Made by a program: the position numbers and the translations under genes. Under the pieces are notes generated by a model. It saw only the letters and a program-made list of their open reading frames with translations, ran no database searches and was not told where the DNA came from. From Micavibrio sp. (GTDB lineage Bacteria; Pseudomonadota; Alphaproteobacteria; Micavibrionales; Micavibrionaceae), in assembly GCA_026989265.1 (NCBI GenBank), contig JALSJP010000028.1:1-50834 (forward strand): a DNA stretch of 50,834 nucleotides. Direction: 5' to 3'. Positions 7,822 to 15,867 of the stretch are shown here, piece after piece. The first letter of the stretch is position 1. Each line of letters starts with the position of its first letter.

Positions 7822-8277
7822 TTATTGGGGGGCGAATTCACGTTCAAATCCACTCATCTCTATATTGGCAGAAATAAGCTCGGCAAGCTCATCCTTATCT
7901 ATATCAATGCCATATTTTCGCTCAACCCTTGATGCTATATCATCAACATCAGCGGTTAGAAATGCTAACATCCTAGCCATCTCGTGCGCCACCTCATCTA
8001 TTTCAAGGGTTTTGCCACTAACTTTATTGAATATAAAATTTTGCCCTTCAATTTCGCCGTCAACGCCTTTAGCCCCCCATGATCCACCAAATTTCTTTTT
8101 GACTTCAACTCTGCCAGATTCTGTATCACCTATAGAAAAGTTTTTTTCTTTGCTACCTTTGGATATAGTTTTATCCAAACGATCAATATCGGGCGCTAGG
8201 ACTTCATTCGCATTAACTGAAAATGTAAGCGTTAAAACCGCATCTGCGCCTATTTTGCCTTTTATAGTCTTCGACAT
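7822..8277 (-). CDS. Hypothetical protein
   Basis: A 151-residue soluble protein with no signal peptide or membrane segment. I do not recognise a family. The first half (KTIKGKIGADAVLTLTFSVNA, SGRVEVKKKFGGSWGAKGVDGEIEG) looks beta-rich. The second half (VAHEMARMLAFLTADVDDIASRVERKYGIDIDKDELAELI) looks helical. An AAAGGG ribosome-binding site lies about 7 bases before the ATG and supports the start. It stands alone between the ssrA promoter and the divergent thyA gene. An opposite-strand frame of similar length overlaps it but lacks a ribosome-binding site and a protein-like composition. Confidence 0.6.
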   Translation of the reverse strand: MSKTIKGKIGADAVLTLTFSVNANEVLAPDIDRLDKTISKGSKEKNFSIGDTESGRVEVKKKFGGSWGAKGVDGEIEGQNFIFNKVSGKTLEIDEVAHEMARMLAFLTADVDDIASRVERKYGIDIDKDELAELISANIEMSGFEREFAPQ

Positions 8278-8417
8278 TTCAAAACCCTTTACTCTTATAC
8301 ATAATACATCAAAAGCTAAACTATCATGAATAAATATAGCTTTGCAAGCTTTTATGCTCTCATCAAATACTTATATTACTTATAATAAGCAAAAGAATCA
8401 TTAAGAAAGAATAATAA

Positions 8418-9212
8418 ATGCAGCAATATCTTGATCTAATGCGCCATGTTCTGGACAATGGGGCGATAAAGGAAGACCGCACAGGCACTGGGACGCGCTC
8501 GGTTTTTGGTTATCAGATGCGCTTTGATTTGGCGCAAGGCTTTCCTCTTGTAACAACTAAAAAATGCCATTTGAAATCCATTATTCATGAACTTCTCTGG
8601 TTTTTGCAGGGTGATACGAATATTAAATATTTGTCTGAAAACGGCGTTAAAATATGGGACGCTTGGGCAGATGAGGACGGCAATTTAGGGCCTGTTTACG
8701 GTCAGCAATGGCGGAGCTGGGGCGCGTCTGATGGCTCTAAAATTGATCAAATCACAAATGTGATAGAGCGCATAAAAACCAACCCCGATGATCGCAGAAT
8801 GATTGTCTGCTCTTGGAATGTTGGTGAGATTGAGAAAATGGCATTGCCGCCTTGCCATTGCTTTTTCCAGTTTTATGTAGCTAACGGCAAATTATCTTGC
8901 CAGCTATACCAGCGCAGCGCAGATATATTCCTTGGCGTGCCGTTTAATATTGCCTCATACGCCTTGCTTACTATGATGGTGGCGCAAGTTTGTGAGCTTG
9001 AGCTTGGCGAGTTTATACATACTCTTGGTGATGCTCATCTATATTCCAACCATATTGAACAAACGGAGCTGCAATTATCGCGCACGCCTTATAAACTCCC
9101 TGAAATGCAGATAAATCCAGATATAAAAAATATATTTGACTTTAAATATGAGGATTTCAAGCTTGTGGGCTACGAATCACATCCACATATTAAAGGCAAG
9201 GTAGCTGTTTAA
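8418..9212 (+). CDS. thyA: Thymidylate synthase
   Basis: The 264-residue protein has the same length as E. coli ThyA and all its landmarks: [16 protein letters not shown] for phosphate binding, the catalytic cysteine in [12 protein letters not shown] (about C146), and [25 protein letters not shown] with the dUMP-binding Arg, Ser, Asp and Asn. It methylates dUMP to dTMP using methylenetetrahydrofolate and generates dihydrofolate. The stop is followed directly by the ATG of folA, so the two form an operon that makes dTMP and recycles the folate. Confidence 0.97.
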   Translation: MQQYLDLMRHVLDNGAIKEDRTGTGTRSVFGYQMRFDLAQGFPLVTTKKCHLKSIIHELLWFLQGDTNIKYLSENGVKIWDAWADEDGNLGPVYGQQWRSWGASDGSKIDQITNVIERIKTNPDDRRMIVCSWNVGEIEKMALPPCHCFFQFYVANGKLSCQLYQRSADIFLGVPFNIASYALLTMMVAQVCELELGEFIHTLGDAHLYSNHIEQTELQLSRTPYKLPEMQINPDIKNIFDFKYEDFKLVGYESHPHIKGKVAV

Positions 9213-9713
9213 ATGGCTGTAAAGACTTCACTAATTGTTGCAATGGCGCAAAACAAATGTATCGGCAAAGATAATAAAATGCCGTGGCATATATCTGATG
9301 ATTTAAAACATTTTAAAGCTCTAACAACAGGGCATCCTGTAATTATGGGGCGTAAAACCTTTGACTCAATTTTGGGGTATTTAAAAAAACCATTACCACA
9401 GCGCCGCAACATAGTAATAAGTCGCTCTGGTTTTAAAAATGAGCATAATATTTCTATATTCACCAATATAAGCGATGCAATAAACCATGGAAAATCAGTG
9501 GCTAGCGATGAAATATTCATTATTGGCGGAGCAGAAATATATACCCAAAGCATTCAATATGCAGATAAGCTCTATATTACCAAAGTTCATAAAAATGTAG
9601 AAGGCGATGCCTTTTTTCCTGAATTTAACGAGGATGAGTGGACAGAAATTGAACGTACAGATCATTTAAGCCATGAGCCACCTTACAGCTTTATAACTTT
9701 AGAGCGGAAATAA
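9213..9713 (+). CDS. folA: Dihydrofolate reductase
   Basis: A 166-residue enzyme with the DHFR pattern: SLIVAMAQNKCIGKDNKMPWHISDD (the Met20 loop, with the acidic Asp after IS), TTGHPVIMGRKTFDSI, RNIVISR and EIFIIGGAEIYTQSI. It reduces dihydrofolate produced by ThyA. It begins on the base after the thyA stop, so it is translationally coupled. Its last 23 bases overlap the convergent end of the mrp gene. Confidence 0.96.
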   Translation: MAVKTSLIVAMAQNKCIGKDNKMPWHISDDLKHFKALTTGHPVIMGRKTFDSILGYLKKPLPQRRNIVISRSGFKNEHNISIFTNISDAINHGKSVASDEIFIIGGAEIYTQSIQYADKLYITKVHKNVEGDAFFPEFNEDEWTEIERTDHLSHEPPYSFITLERK

Positions 9714-10716
9714 CATTATCTGATATATCTTTGAAAATATTGTTCTGCATAGCAATAGGGCTACCGCTATCAGAACATTCTCTTATATCTTTAGATAGTG
9801 GAATTTCCCCAAGAAATGGAATTCCAAGGGCTTTTGCCTCTGATCTTGCTCCGCCATGATCAAATATATGCTCTTCATGTCCGCAATTCGAGCAAATATA
9901 AGTACTCATATTTTCAATCAAGCCAAGCACTCGTACATTTACCTTGTTAAACATATCCACTGCACGGCGCGCATCAATAAGTGCAATATCTTGAGGGGTT
10001 GAGACAATCACCGCGCCGCTAATATTTAATTTCTGCGCTAATGTTAATTGCACATCACCAGTACCAGGCGGCATATCAATAATCAGATAATCCAATGGCT
10101 TATCTTTGCTTGCCCATTCAACATCGCGAATCATCTGATATAAAGCTTTTTGCACCATAGCCCCGCGCCAAATCAAAGCCTTTGATTTATCTACCATAAA
10201 GCCAATGGACATTATCTTTATGCCATATTTTTCCAGTGGTATAAGTTTTTTATCAGGGCTTAATTCGGGATTATAATCCTGCGCATCCATCATTAATGGC
10301 TGAGACGGCCCATAAATATCTGCATCAAGCAAACCAACCTTAAAATCTTTAGATAAAGCTACAGCTAAATTAGCTGCAATCGTAGACTTGCCAACGCCGC
10401 CTTTACCCGAAGCAATAAGTATTATATGCCTAGATGGAAGCTCTATTTTTTCCTGAATCTCTGCATTTTGAACCTTGGGTGAACCGCTTTTTTCTGCTGT
10501 CAAAACCACAGATGCCTTATTAACCCCTGATAATGCAATGATTTTGCGCTCCATCTTCAGGCGCATTTTTTCCATTTTTGAACCATTATTTGAGCCAATG
10601 TCAATTATTAAAATGACATTACCATCATTAACACTAAGCGATGAAATAGTTGCTTTGCTAGAGTCCATTATCCTAGTTAATATTTGTAAAATATCATTTT
10701 TAAGATTTTTACTCAT
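9691..10716 (-). CDS. mrp: Mrp/ApbC-type iron-sulfur cluster carrier ATPase
   Basis: A P-loop NTPase of about 341 residues. The start is the ATG at 10714-10716 (MSKNLKNDILQ), with AAGG upstream; a longer frame to 10791 has no ribosome-binding site. The N-terminal ~90 residues form a MIP18/DUF59-like domain. Then come the deviant Walker A GKGGVGKSTIAANLA, LLDADIYGPSQP, LDYLIIDMPPGTGDVQLT, and a CxxC pair in YICSNCGHEE that holds a bridging Fe-S cluster between dimer subunits. It carries and transfers Fe-S clusters in the cytosol. It is divergent from hflK across 90 bases. Confidence 0.94.
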   Translation of the reverse strand: MSKNLKNDILQILTRIMDSSKATISSLSVNDGNVILIIDIGSNNGSKMEKMRLKMERKIIALSGVNKASVVLTAEKSGSPKVQNAEIQEKIELPSRHIILIASGKGGVGKSTIAANLAVALSKDFKVGLLDADIYGPSQPLMMDAQDYNPELSPDKKLIPLEKYGIKIMSIGFMVDKSKALIWRGAMVQKALYQMIRDVEWASKDKPLDYLIIDMPPGTGDVQLTLAQKLNISGAVIVSTPQDIALIDARRAVDMFNKVNVRVLGLIENMSTYICSNCGHEEHIFDHGGARSEAKALGIPFLGEIPLSKDIRECSDSGSPIAMQNNIFKDISDNVISALKL

Positions 10717-10806
10717 TATTTTACCTTTTTGATGTGGAAAGACTTGCTTTTGATAATAGAATAGATATTGTAACCGCTTACCAAAGGTCAATAGGAAATT
10801 ATAGAT

Positions 10807-11943
10807 ATGTCTAAAGACGATGATAAAGGTCGCAAAAATAAAAATCCATGGGGCAGTAATAACAGCTCTGATAAAAACAAGAGCAACCCTTGGGGAACTC
10901 CTCCTTCAGGGGGTAATGGTGGTCGTGGGAATGAGCCACAAGACCTAGATGATCTTATAAAGAACGCTCAAGAAGGTTTGCGCGAGGTTCTGCCAAACAA
11001 TATGAATGGTGGCGTGGCTGTGATTTTGCTAATACTTGCTATGATTACATTATGGCTAGCTAGTGGCTTTCACATTATAAACCCCGGTGAATACGGTGTT
11101 ATTCAACGCTTTGGCGCGTGGTCACGCACTCAAACAGATGAAGGCTTGGGCTATCATTTACCTGCTCCGATTGAAAAAATCACAAAGGTAAATGTAAATC
11201 AGCAACGCTCCATGAGTATAGGATATACGGAAAATATTCCATCAAGGCGTGGCGGTCTGCTTGCATCCAAAACAGGGGTTCAGGGTGAAAGCCTTATGCT
11301 TACTGCGGATAAAAATATAGTTGATCTTCATATGACTATTCAGTGGGATATTAAATCTGCGGAAGATTTCTTGTTCCAAATTAAAGATCAAGAAAATACC
11401 ATTAAAAAGGTATCTGAAAGTGCAATTCGCGAAGTTGTTGGTCAAACAGAAATGTTTACAATTATAACAACAGGACGCGTTGTAGTTGAGGCTAAGGTTA
11501 AGGAAATAATTCAAGCTAACCTTGATGAATATAATTCTGGCGTTAATATTAAACAGGTTATTATTCAAAAAGCGGAAGTTCATCCAGATGTGCAGCGTGC
11601 ATTCCAAGATGTTCAATCTGCAAATCAGGACGCTGAAAATACCGAGAACATTGCACGGGCTTACCGCGAGGAGATACTTCCAGTAGCGCGCGGGCAAGCA
11701 ACTAAGATAGAGCAAGAAGCCAAGGCTTATAAGCAATCACAAATAGCAAAATCAACTGGTGACGCTGAGCGTTTCAAATCTATATATAGAGCATATCTAA
11801 AAGGCAAGGATGTCACAAAAGAACGGCTTTATATTGAGACAATGGAAGAAGTTTTAGGTAACGCAGAGAAAATCATCATAGATAGCAAAGCTGGTGGATC
11901 TGGCGTTGTGCCGTATCTTCCACTAAACGAGCTAAAAAGATAA
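10807..11943 (+). CDS. hflK: HflK, membrane-bound regulator of FtsH protease
   Basis: The 378-residue protein has a Gly/Asn-rich cytosolic N-terminus (NPWGSNNSSDKNKSNPWGTP), one membrane helix (about residues 70-90) and an SPFH/band-7 domain starting near GEYGVIQRFGAW. The later helical region carries QDVQSANQDAENTENIARAYREE. HflK and HflC form a large cage around the FtsH protease and modulate its activity on membrane proteins. hflC follows after 13 bases. Confidence 0.95.
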   Translation: MSKDDDKGRKNKNPWGSNNSSDKNKSNPWGTPPSGGNGGRGNEPQDLDDLIKNAQEGLREVLPNNMNGGVAVILLILAMITLWLASGFHIINPGEYGVIQRFGAWSRTQTDEGLGYHLPAPIEKITKVNVNQQRSMSIGYTENIPSRRGGLLASKTGVQGESLMLTADKNIVDLHMTIQWDIKSAEDFLFQIKDQENTIKKVSESAIREVVGQTEMFTIITTGRVVVEAKVKEIIQANLDEYNSGVNIKQVIIQKAEVHPDVQRAFQDVQSANQDAENTENIARAYREEILPVARGQATKIEQEAKAYKQSQIAKSTGDAERFKSIYRAYLKGKDVTKERLYIETMEEVLGNAEKIIIDSKAGGSGVVPYLPLNELKR

Positions 11944-11956
11944 AGGAATAAATACT

Positions 11957-12913
11957 ATGAATATCAAACTACTTTCTTTCTTTATTATTTTGGCGGGAGC
12001 TCTTTTAATTGGCTCGCAAAGCTTTTTTATCGTTGATGAGAAAGAGCAAGCAATAGTCCTTCAACTTGGTCAACCAAAAGGTGAGCCAAGAGGACCAGGT
12101 ATTCACCTCAAAACTCCTTTTGTGCAAAATGTACGTTATTTTGATCGCCGAGTTCTTTCTATTGACCCAAGACCAGAGCAGGTTGTTATCTCTAGTGAAT
12201 ATGTGGAGAAAGACAAGGCTAAAAAAGAGCAAGCCGCAATAGATAAAGCTGCAAATTCAGACAAAAGAGTAAGCATTGAAAATGTTAGTGGTGAGCCAAT
12301 TATCGTTGATACTTTTGCGCGCTATAAAATTGTTGACCCTTTGCAATTTATGAAAACATTGCGGACTATTTCGAATGCTAATTCACGAATTGAAAGCATA
12401 TTAAACGGCTCTACTCGCGCGGTATTGGGCGAAACGACATTGGTTGAGCTTTTATCTGATGCGCGTACATCTGTTATGGCGGATATACAATCTCGCGTTA
12501 ATGGAAAAATTCAAAAAGATAAATTAGGCATTGAAATTGTTGATGTTCGTATTGTTCGTGCTGATTTAACTAATGAATTGCGCACATCTACTGTTAAACA
12601 AATGAATTCAGAGCTTAATGAGCGTGCGACAGAACGCCGCTCAAAAGGTAGTGAAAGGGCGTTAGAAATTCGTTCAACTGCGGAAAAAGAGAAAACCATT
12701 ATCTTGGCAAATGCTGAGCGTGATTCTCAAATAATAAAAGGTGAAGGCGATGAGCTGGCTATTAAAATCTATGCCGATGCATTTAATGTTGATAAGGAAT
12801 TCTACTCGTTCATTCGCTCATTAGAAGCATATAAAAAGACAATGGCTAACGCTGAAACACGTTTGATACTCTCTCCTGATAGCGAGTTTTTCAAGCATTT
12901 CATAGGTAAGTAA
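11957..12913 (+). CDS. hflC: HflC, membrane-bound regulator of FtsH protease
   Basis: A 318-residue partner of HflK with an N-terminal signal-anchor (FFIILAGALLIGSQSFFIV), then the SPFH domain (VDEKEQAIVLQLGQPKG, PGIHLKTPFVQNVRYFDRR) and the C-terminal helical part (ERRSKGSERALEIRSTAEKEKTIILANAERDSQIIKGEGD). An acidic and basic insertion around residues 85-110 is common in alphaproteobacterial HflC. The conserved order hflK-hflC-degP supports the call. Confidence 0.95.
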   Translation: MNIKLLSFFIILAGALLIGSQSFFIVDEKEQAIVLQLGQPKGEPRGPGIHLKTPFVQNVRYFDRRVLSIDPRPEQVVISSEYVEKDKAKKEQAAIDKAANSDKRVSIENVSGEPIIVDTFARYKIVDPLQFMKTLRTISNANSRIESILNGSTRAVLGETTLVELLSDARTSVMADIQSRVNGKIQKDKLGIEIVDVRIVRADLTNELRTSTVKQMNSELNERATERRSKGSERALEIRSTAEKEKTIILANAERDSQIIKGEGDELAIKIYADAFNVDKEFYSFIRSLEAYKKTMANAETRLILSPDSEFFKHFIGK

Positions 12914-12936
12914 TTATAAATAATAGGCTAGGGAAA

Positions 12937-14406
12937 ATGATTGCCAAAAAACTTGTTTTTGTATTTTACCTGTTTTGTGTATTCCCCTATAGCCACGATG
13001 TCTTAGCGAAAGAATTATCCCCTAATATAACCATGATACCTGCAAGCTTTGCTGAGCTTGCCGAAAATCTATCAAGCGCAGTTGTGAATATTTCATCTAC
13101 TCAAAAAATGGTGATTCCACAAGATTTTCCTGAATTGCCACAATTCCCCGAAGGCTCTCCATTCGAAGACTTTTTCGAAGAGTTTATGGATCGCAGGGGC
13201 GGCGGCGCGCCAAGAACTCCCACAACATCCCTTGGCTCAGGCTTTATCATTGACGCTGAAAAAGGATATGTAATTACAAATAATCATGTTATCCGCGACG
13301 CTGAAAATGTGCAGGTAATATTATTCAATGATGTAACTATTGACGCAGAAATAATCGGAACAGATGAAAAAATAGATATAGCCGTTTTGAAAATAGAGAC
13401 AAAAGGGCTGGATTTAACCGATATTTCATTTGGAGACAGTGACAAGCTCCGCGTGGGTGATTGGATACTTGCTATTGGCAATCCTTTTGGGCTTGGCGGA
13501 TCAGTAACGGCGGGAATATTGTCTGCGCGCGCGCGTGATATTAATTCAGGTCCTTATGATGATTATTTGCAAACCGATGCATCAATCAATCGCGGGAATT
13601 CAGGCGGGCCGCTATTTGATATGAGCGGAAAAGTTATAGGAATTAACACAGCAATTTTTAGCCCAACAGGCGGATCAGTCGGGATAGGCTTTGCTATACC
13701 CTCCGCCTTGGCTAAGCCCGTTATTACGCAAATCATTAAGTATGGGCGTACAAAACGCGGCTGGCTTGGCGTTCGCATTCAAAAAGTCAATAATGAGATA
13801 GCAGAAAGCTTAGGGCTGGAAAAGCCGCGCGGCGCATTAGTTGCAAGCGTAAATAAAGATGGCCCTGCAATTGCAGCGGGGCTTCAAGCTGGTGATATAA
13901 TTTTAGAGATTAACGAACGCCAAATTAAAGAAATGAAGCACCTGCCCCGCATTGTTGCTGAAAATGATATTGGCGCAAAAGTTGAGCTTAAATATTGGCG
14001 CGATAGTAAAATCCATACCACTGATGTTATAATTGGTGAACTGGAAAAGGCCGAGGAAGATGGCTTACTGGCTAGCTCTCCTAAATCAACGGGAAATAAT
14101 GTTGAGATAGTGTCGCTTGGTTTAACATTGATAGAGCTTGATGATGATTTGCGACGCGAACATAATATTGCAAACGACATAACAGGCGTGCTTATTAATG
14201 AGATAGCGCCAATGTCAGAGGCGGAAAACAAGGGGCTATCCTATGGTGATATAATAATCGAGATAAACCAACAACCCGTATCAAAACCGCAAGAAATAAT
14301 AGATATAATTGAAAAAGCCGAAAAGAACGGGCGCAAATCTGTGCTGCTACTTATAAATTCCAATGGCAATAATCGCTTCGTCGCCCTAAGGCTTCGCAAG
14401 GATTAG
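12937..14406 (+). CDS. degP: Periplasmic serine protease of the DegP/DegQ (Do) family
   Basis: A 489-residue HtrA protease: a signal peptide (about residues 1-25), the trypsin-like domain with His117 (TNNHVI), Asp148 (KIDIAVLK) and Ser222 (RGNSGGPL), then two PDZ domains (about 275-365 and 390-485). It degrades or refolds misfolded envelope proteins. DegP versus DegQ cannot be settled from sequence alone. It lies 23 bases after hflC and 8 bases before miaA, in a quality-control operon with the FtsH regulators. Confidence 0.93.
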   Translation: MIAKKLVFVFYLFCVFPYSHDVLAKELSPNITMIPASFAELAENLSSAVVNISSTQKMVIPQDFPELPQFPEGSPFEDFFEEFMDRRGGGAPRTPTTSLGSGFIIDAEKGYVITNNHVIRDAENVQVILFNDVTIDAEIIGTDEKIDIAVLKIETKGLDLTDISFGDSDKLRVGDWILAIGNPFGLGGSVTAGILSARARDINSGPYDDYLQTDASINRGNSGGPLFDMSGKVIGINTAIFSPTGGSVGIGFAIPSALAKPVITQIIKYGRTKRGWLGVRIQKVNNEIAESLGLEKPRGALVASVNKDGPAIAAGLQAGDIILEINERQIKEMKHLPRIVAENDIGAKVELKYWRDSKIHTTDVIIGELEKAEEDGLLASSPKSTGNNVEIVSLGLTLIELDDDLRREHNIANDITGVLINEIAPMSEAENKGLSYGDIIIEINQQPVSKPQEIIDIIEKAEKNGRKSVLLLINSNGNNRFVALRLRKD

Positions 14407-14414
14407 ATTGCGCT

Positions 14415-15311
14415 ATGAAATCCAAGCACATAATCCACATAATTGCAGGCCCTACGGCGAGTGGCAAATCCGCGCGTGCCATTGAATTAGCGCAAGAAAT
14501 AGGCGGGGTTATAATAAATTGTGATTCCATGCAAATATATGATGGGCTGCAAACTCTAACCGCGCAGCCCCCAAAAGAGGATTTGAAGCAAGCGGAGCAT
14601 TTGCTTTACAGCCACCTACATCCGAATGATACTTGTTCTGCTGGCACTTGGCGTGAGATTGTTGAGCCAATTATTCATGACCTGCTAAAGCGTGGCAAGC
14701 CCCCAATTATTGTTGGCGGGACGGGGCTTTATATTAAAGCTCTAACTCATGGTTTGTCACCTATGCCCGATATCCCACAAGAAATTCGTGATGCCGCCGT
14801 TGAAAAGCAGGAAGAGCTAGGCAACCCCGCTTTTCATGAGATTCTGGCAAAGCATGATCCTATAATGGGCGAGCGTTTCCACCCTTTTCATACCGCGCGG
14901 CTAGTAAGGGCTTGGGAAGTATTGGAAGCCACGGGCAAGAGCCTGTCCGAGTGGCAAAAGCTGCCATTGCTCGCCCCACCTGATAATTGGGAATTTGATA
15001 TAGAGATCATAATTCAAGAGCGCAGCTTGCAGCATCAACGCTGCAATGATCGGTTTTTATGGATGATGGATAACGGCATTTTAGATGAAATTGAGCAATT
15101 TAATAAACGCATTGAAAGTGGTGAAGTTAGGGGTAATGTTGCGCTTGTTAAGGCTTTGGGATACCGCCCGCTATTGTCATATATTAAGGGAGAAATCAGC
15201 AAAGAGGATGCCATTACTCAATCCCAAGCCCGCACAAGGCAATATGCCAAACAACAAGTTACTTGGTTTAAAAATCAGATTTTAAATCTTAAAACCGATT
15301 GTAAAGCATAA
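14415..15311 (+). CDS. miaA: tRNA dimethylallyltransferase
   Basis: The 298-residue protein has the P-loop GPTASGKS at residues 12-19, the substrate Asp in NCDSMQIYDGLQ, and GGTGLYIKALTHGL plus the C-terminal QARTRQYAKQQVTWFKNQ block typical of MiaA. It transfers a dimethylallyl group to A37 of tRNAs reading UNN codons, improving decoding accuracy. Last gene of the hflK-hflC-degP-miaA run. The 556 bases that follow hold a short frame and the ilvB attenuator. Confidence 0.95.
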   Translation: MKSKHIIHIIAGPTASGKSARAIELAQEIGGVIINCDSMQIYDGLQTLTAQPPKEDLKQAEHLLYSHLHPNDTCSAGTWREIVEPIIHDLLKRGKPPIIVGGTGLYIKALTHGLSPMPDIPQEIRDAAVEKQEELGNPAFHEILAKHDPIMGERFHPFHTARLVRAWEVLEATGKSLSEWQKLPLLAPPDNWEFDIEIIIQERSLQHQRCNDRFLWMMDNGILDEIEQFNKRIESGEVRGNVALVKALGYRPLLSYIKGEISKEDAITQSQARTRQYAKQQVTWFKNQILNLKTDCKA

Positions 15312-15356
15312 GAAACAATATATGATGGTATCAATATTATATAAGGAGGATCATTT

Positions 15357-15404
15357 ATGACCAACTTTATAGATTACCGTAATTCGTGCATAATAATATG
15401 GTAG
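15357..15404 (+). CDS. Possible 15-residue leader-like peptide
   Basis: ATG at 15357 follows a perfect AAGGAGG (15343-15349) at 7 bases and opens a short frame MTNFIDYRNSCIIIW ending in TAG. It finishes with three consecutive ATA isoleucine codons and a TGG tryptophan. The strong ribosome-binding site and the run of rare codons suggest translation and perhaps a regulatory leader. No amino-acid-biosynthesis gene follows directly, and the true ilvB leader lies 270 bases downstream. It may be a decayed or additional control element; function unknown. Confidence 0.4.
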   Translation: MTNFIDYRNSCIIIW

Positions 15405-15640
15405 TTATTATGGTTAGTAACTAAAGCGGTTACAAGAAAATTAAGTCAAACACTGTGTCCGTTACCTATATTATAAATAAGGTAGTGGGTAGCACAAGCC
15501 AAGGTCATACCAAACTTTGGTCTAGGTTACTAGATAAGGCGAGGGTGAGTGTCAGTTACAAAAAACCCCTCTAAAGAGGATTCCTTTTTCTCGAAGACCT
15601 CATCCATATTTTCGTAAGTTTTATACCATCAACAAATTTC
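15405..15640. other. Non-coding stretch with weak hairpins, unassigned
   Basis: No protein-like frame or RNA family was recognised here. Imperfect inverted repeats occur around GCCAAGGTCATACC ... TTTGGTCTAGG (about 15500-15530). Together with the short frame before it and the hairpin at 15568-15579, it may be part of an untranslated RNA after miaA. Confidence 0.3.
15568..15589 (+). terminator. Weak terminator-like hairpin after miaA
   Basis: CCTC (15568-15571) pairs with GAGG (15576-15579) over a TAAA tetraloop, and TTTTT follows at 15585-15589. On the other strand the same hairpin is followed by GG and T6, so it could stop transcription in either direction. The four-pair stem is short, so the call is tentative. 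Confidence 0.35.
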
Positions 15641-15669
15641 TTGCATAAAAACCCTTTGCGCGTTACACA
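15641..15669 (+). promoter_or_regulatory. Candidate promoter of the ilvB leader
   Basis: TTGCAT (15641-15646) and TACACA (15664-15669) are 17 bases apart, just before the leader-peptide ATG at 15676. Transcription from it would start at or very near the ATG, implying a nearly leaderless leader peptide. Based on spacing and consensus only. Confidence 0.4.
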
Positions 15670-15675
15670 TAAATC

Positions 15676-15750
15676 ATGAATAATATTTTTTACATTCTAA
15701 ATCTCGTAACACCTGTCGTCCTTGTAGACGATGGAGGCTTGCGCGCGTAG
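15676..15750 (+). CDS. Branched-chain amino acid leader peptide of ilvB
   Basis: Twenty-four codons plus TAG encode a peptide reading MNNIFYILNLV then TPVVLVDDGGLRA. Nine of the first 17 residues are Ile, Leu or Val, with a VVLV cluster just before the first hairpin. This is the pattern of ilv attenuator leader peptides, where ribosomes stall when charged Ile-, Leu- or Val-tRNA is scarce. The stop lies just upstream of the antiterminator/terminator pair that precedes ilvB. Confidence 0.85.
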   Translation: MNNIFYILNLVTPVVLVDDGGLRA

Positions 15751-15807
15751 AATTTACATTAATTCCAAAATGCAAGCGTCCCTTTTTAAAGAACGGGGCG
15801 TTTTTTT
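15713..15807 (+). terminator. Transcription attenuator of ilvB (pause, antiterminator and terminator hairpins)
   Basis: Three helices are visible. Pause hairpin: 15713-15720 pairs with 15727-15734 around CTTGTA. Antiterminator: GGAGGCTTGC (15733-15742) pairs with GCAAGCGTCC (15772-15781), 9 of 10 bases. Terminator: AAGCGTCCC (15774-15782) pairs with GGGGCGTTT (15795-15803), followed by a run of T through 15807. The antiterminator and terminator share 15774-15781, so they exclude each other. Stalling in the VVLV codons should favour the antiterminator and allow ilvB transcription. Confidence 0.85.
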
Positions 15808-15867
15808 ATGGACTAAATTCATATAAAGCATTAAATAATAAACAGAAAAATTAATAAGAGATAAAAA

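Noticed and set aside
7865-8329. 154-codon plus-strand frame opposite the hypothetical gene at 7822-8277
   Set aside because: It is Ser-rich and has no ribosome-binding site; the minus-strand frame has AAAGGG and balanced composition.
11242-11736. 164-codon frame on the minus strand within hflK
   Set aside because: HflK is unmistakable on the plus strand, and the opposite frame has an unnatural Cys/Asn/Leu-rich composition.
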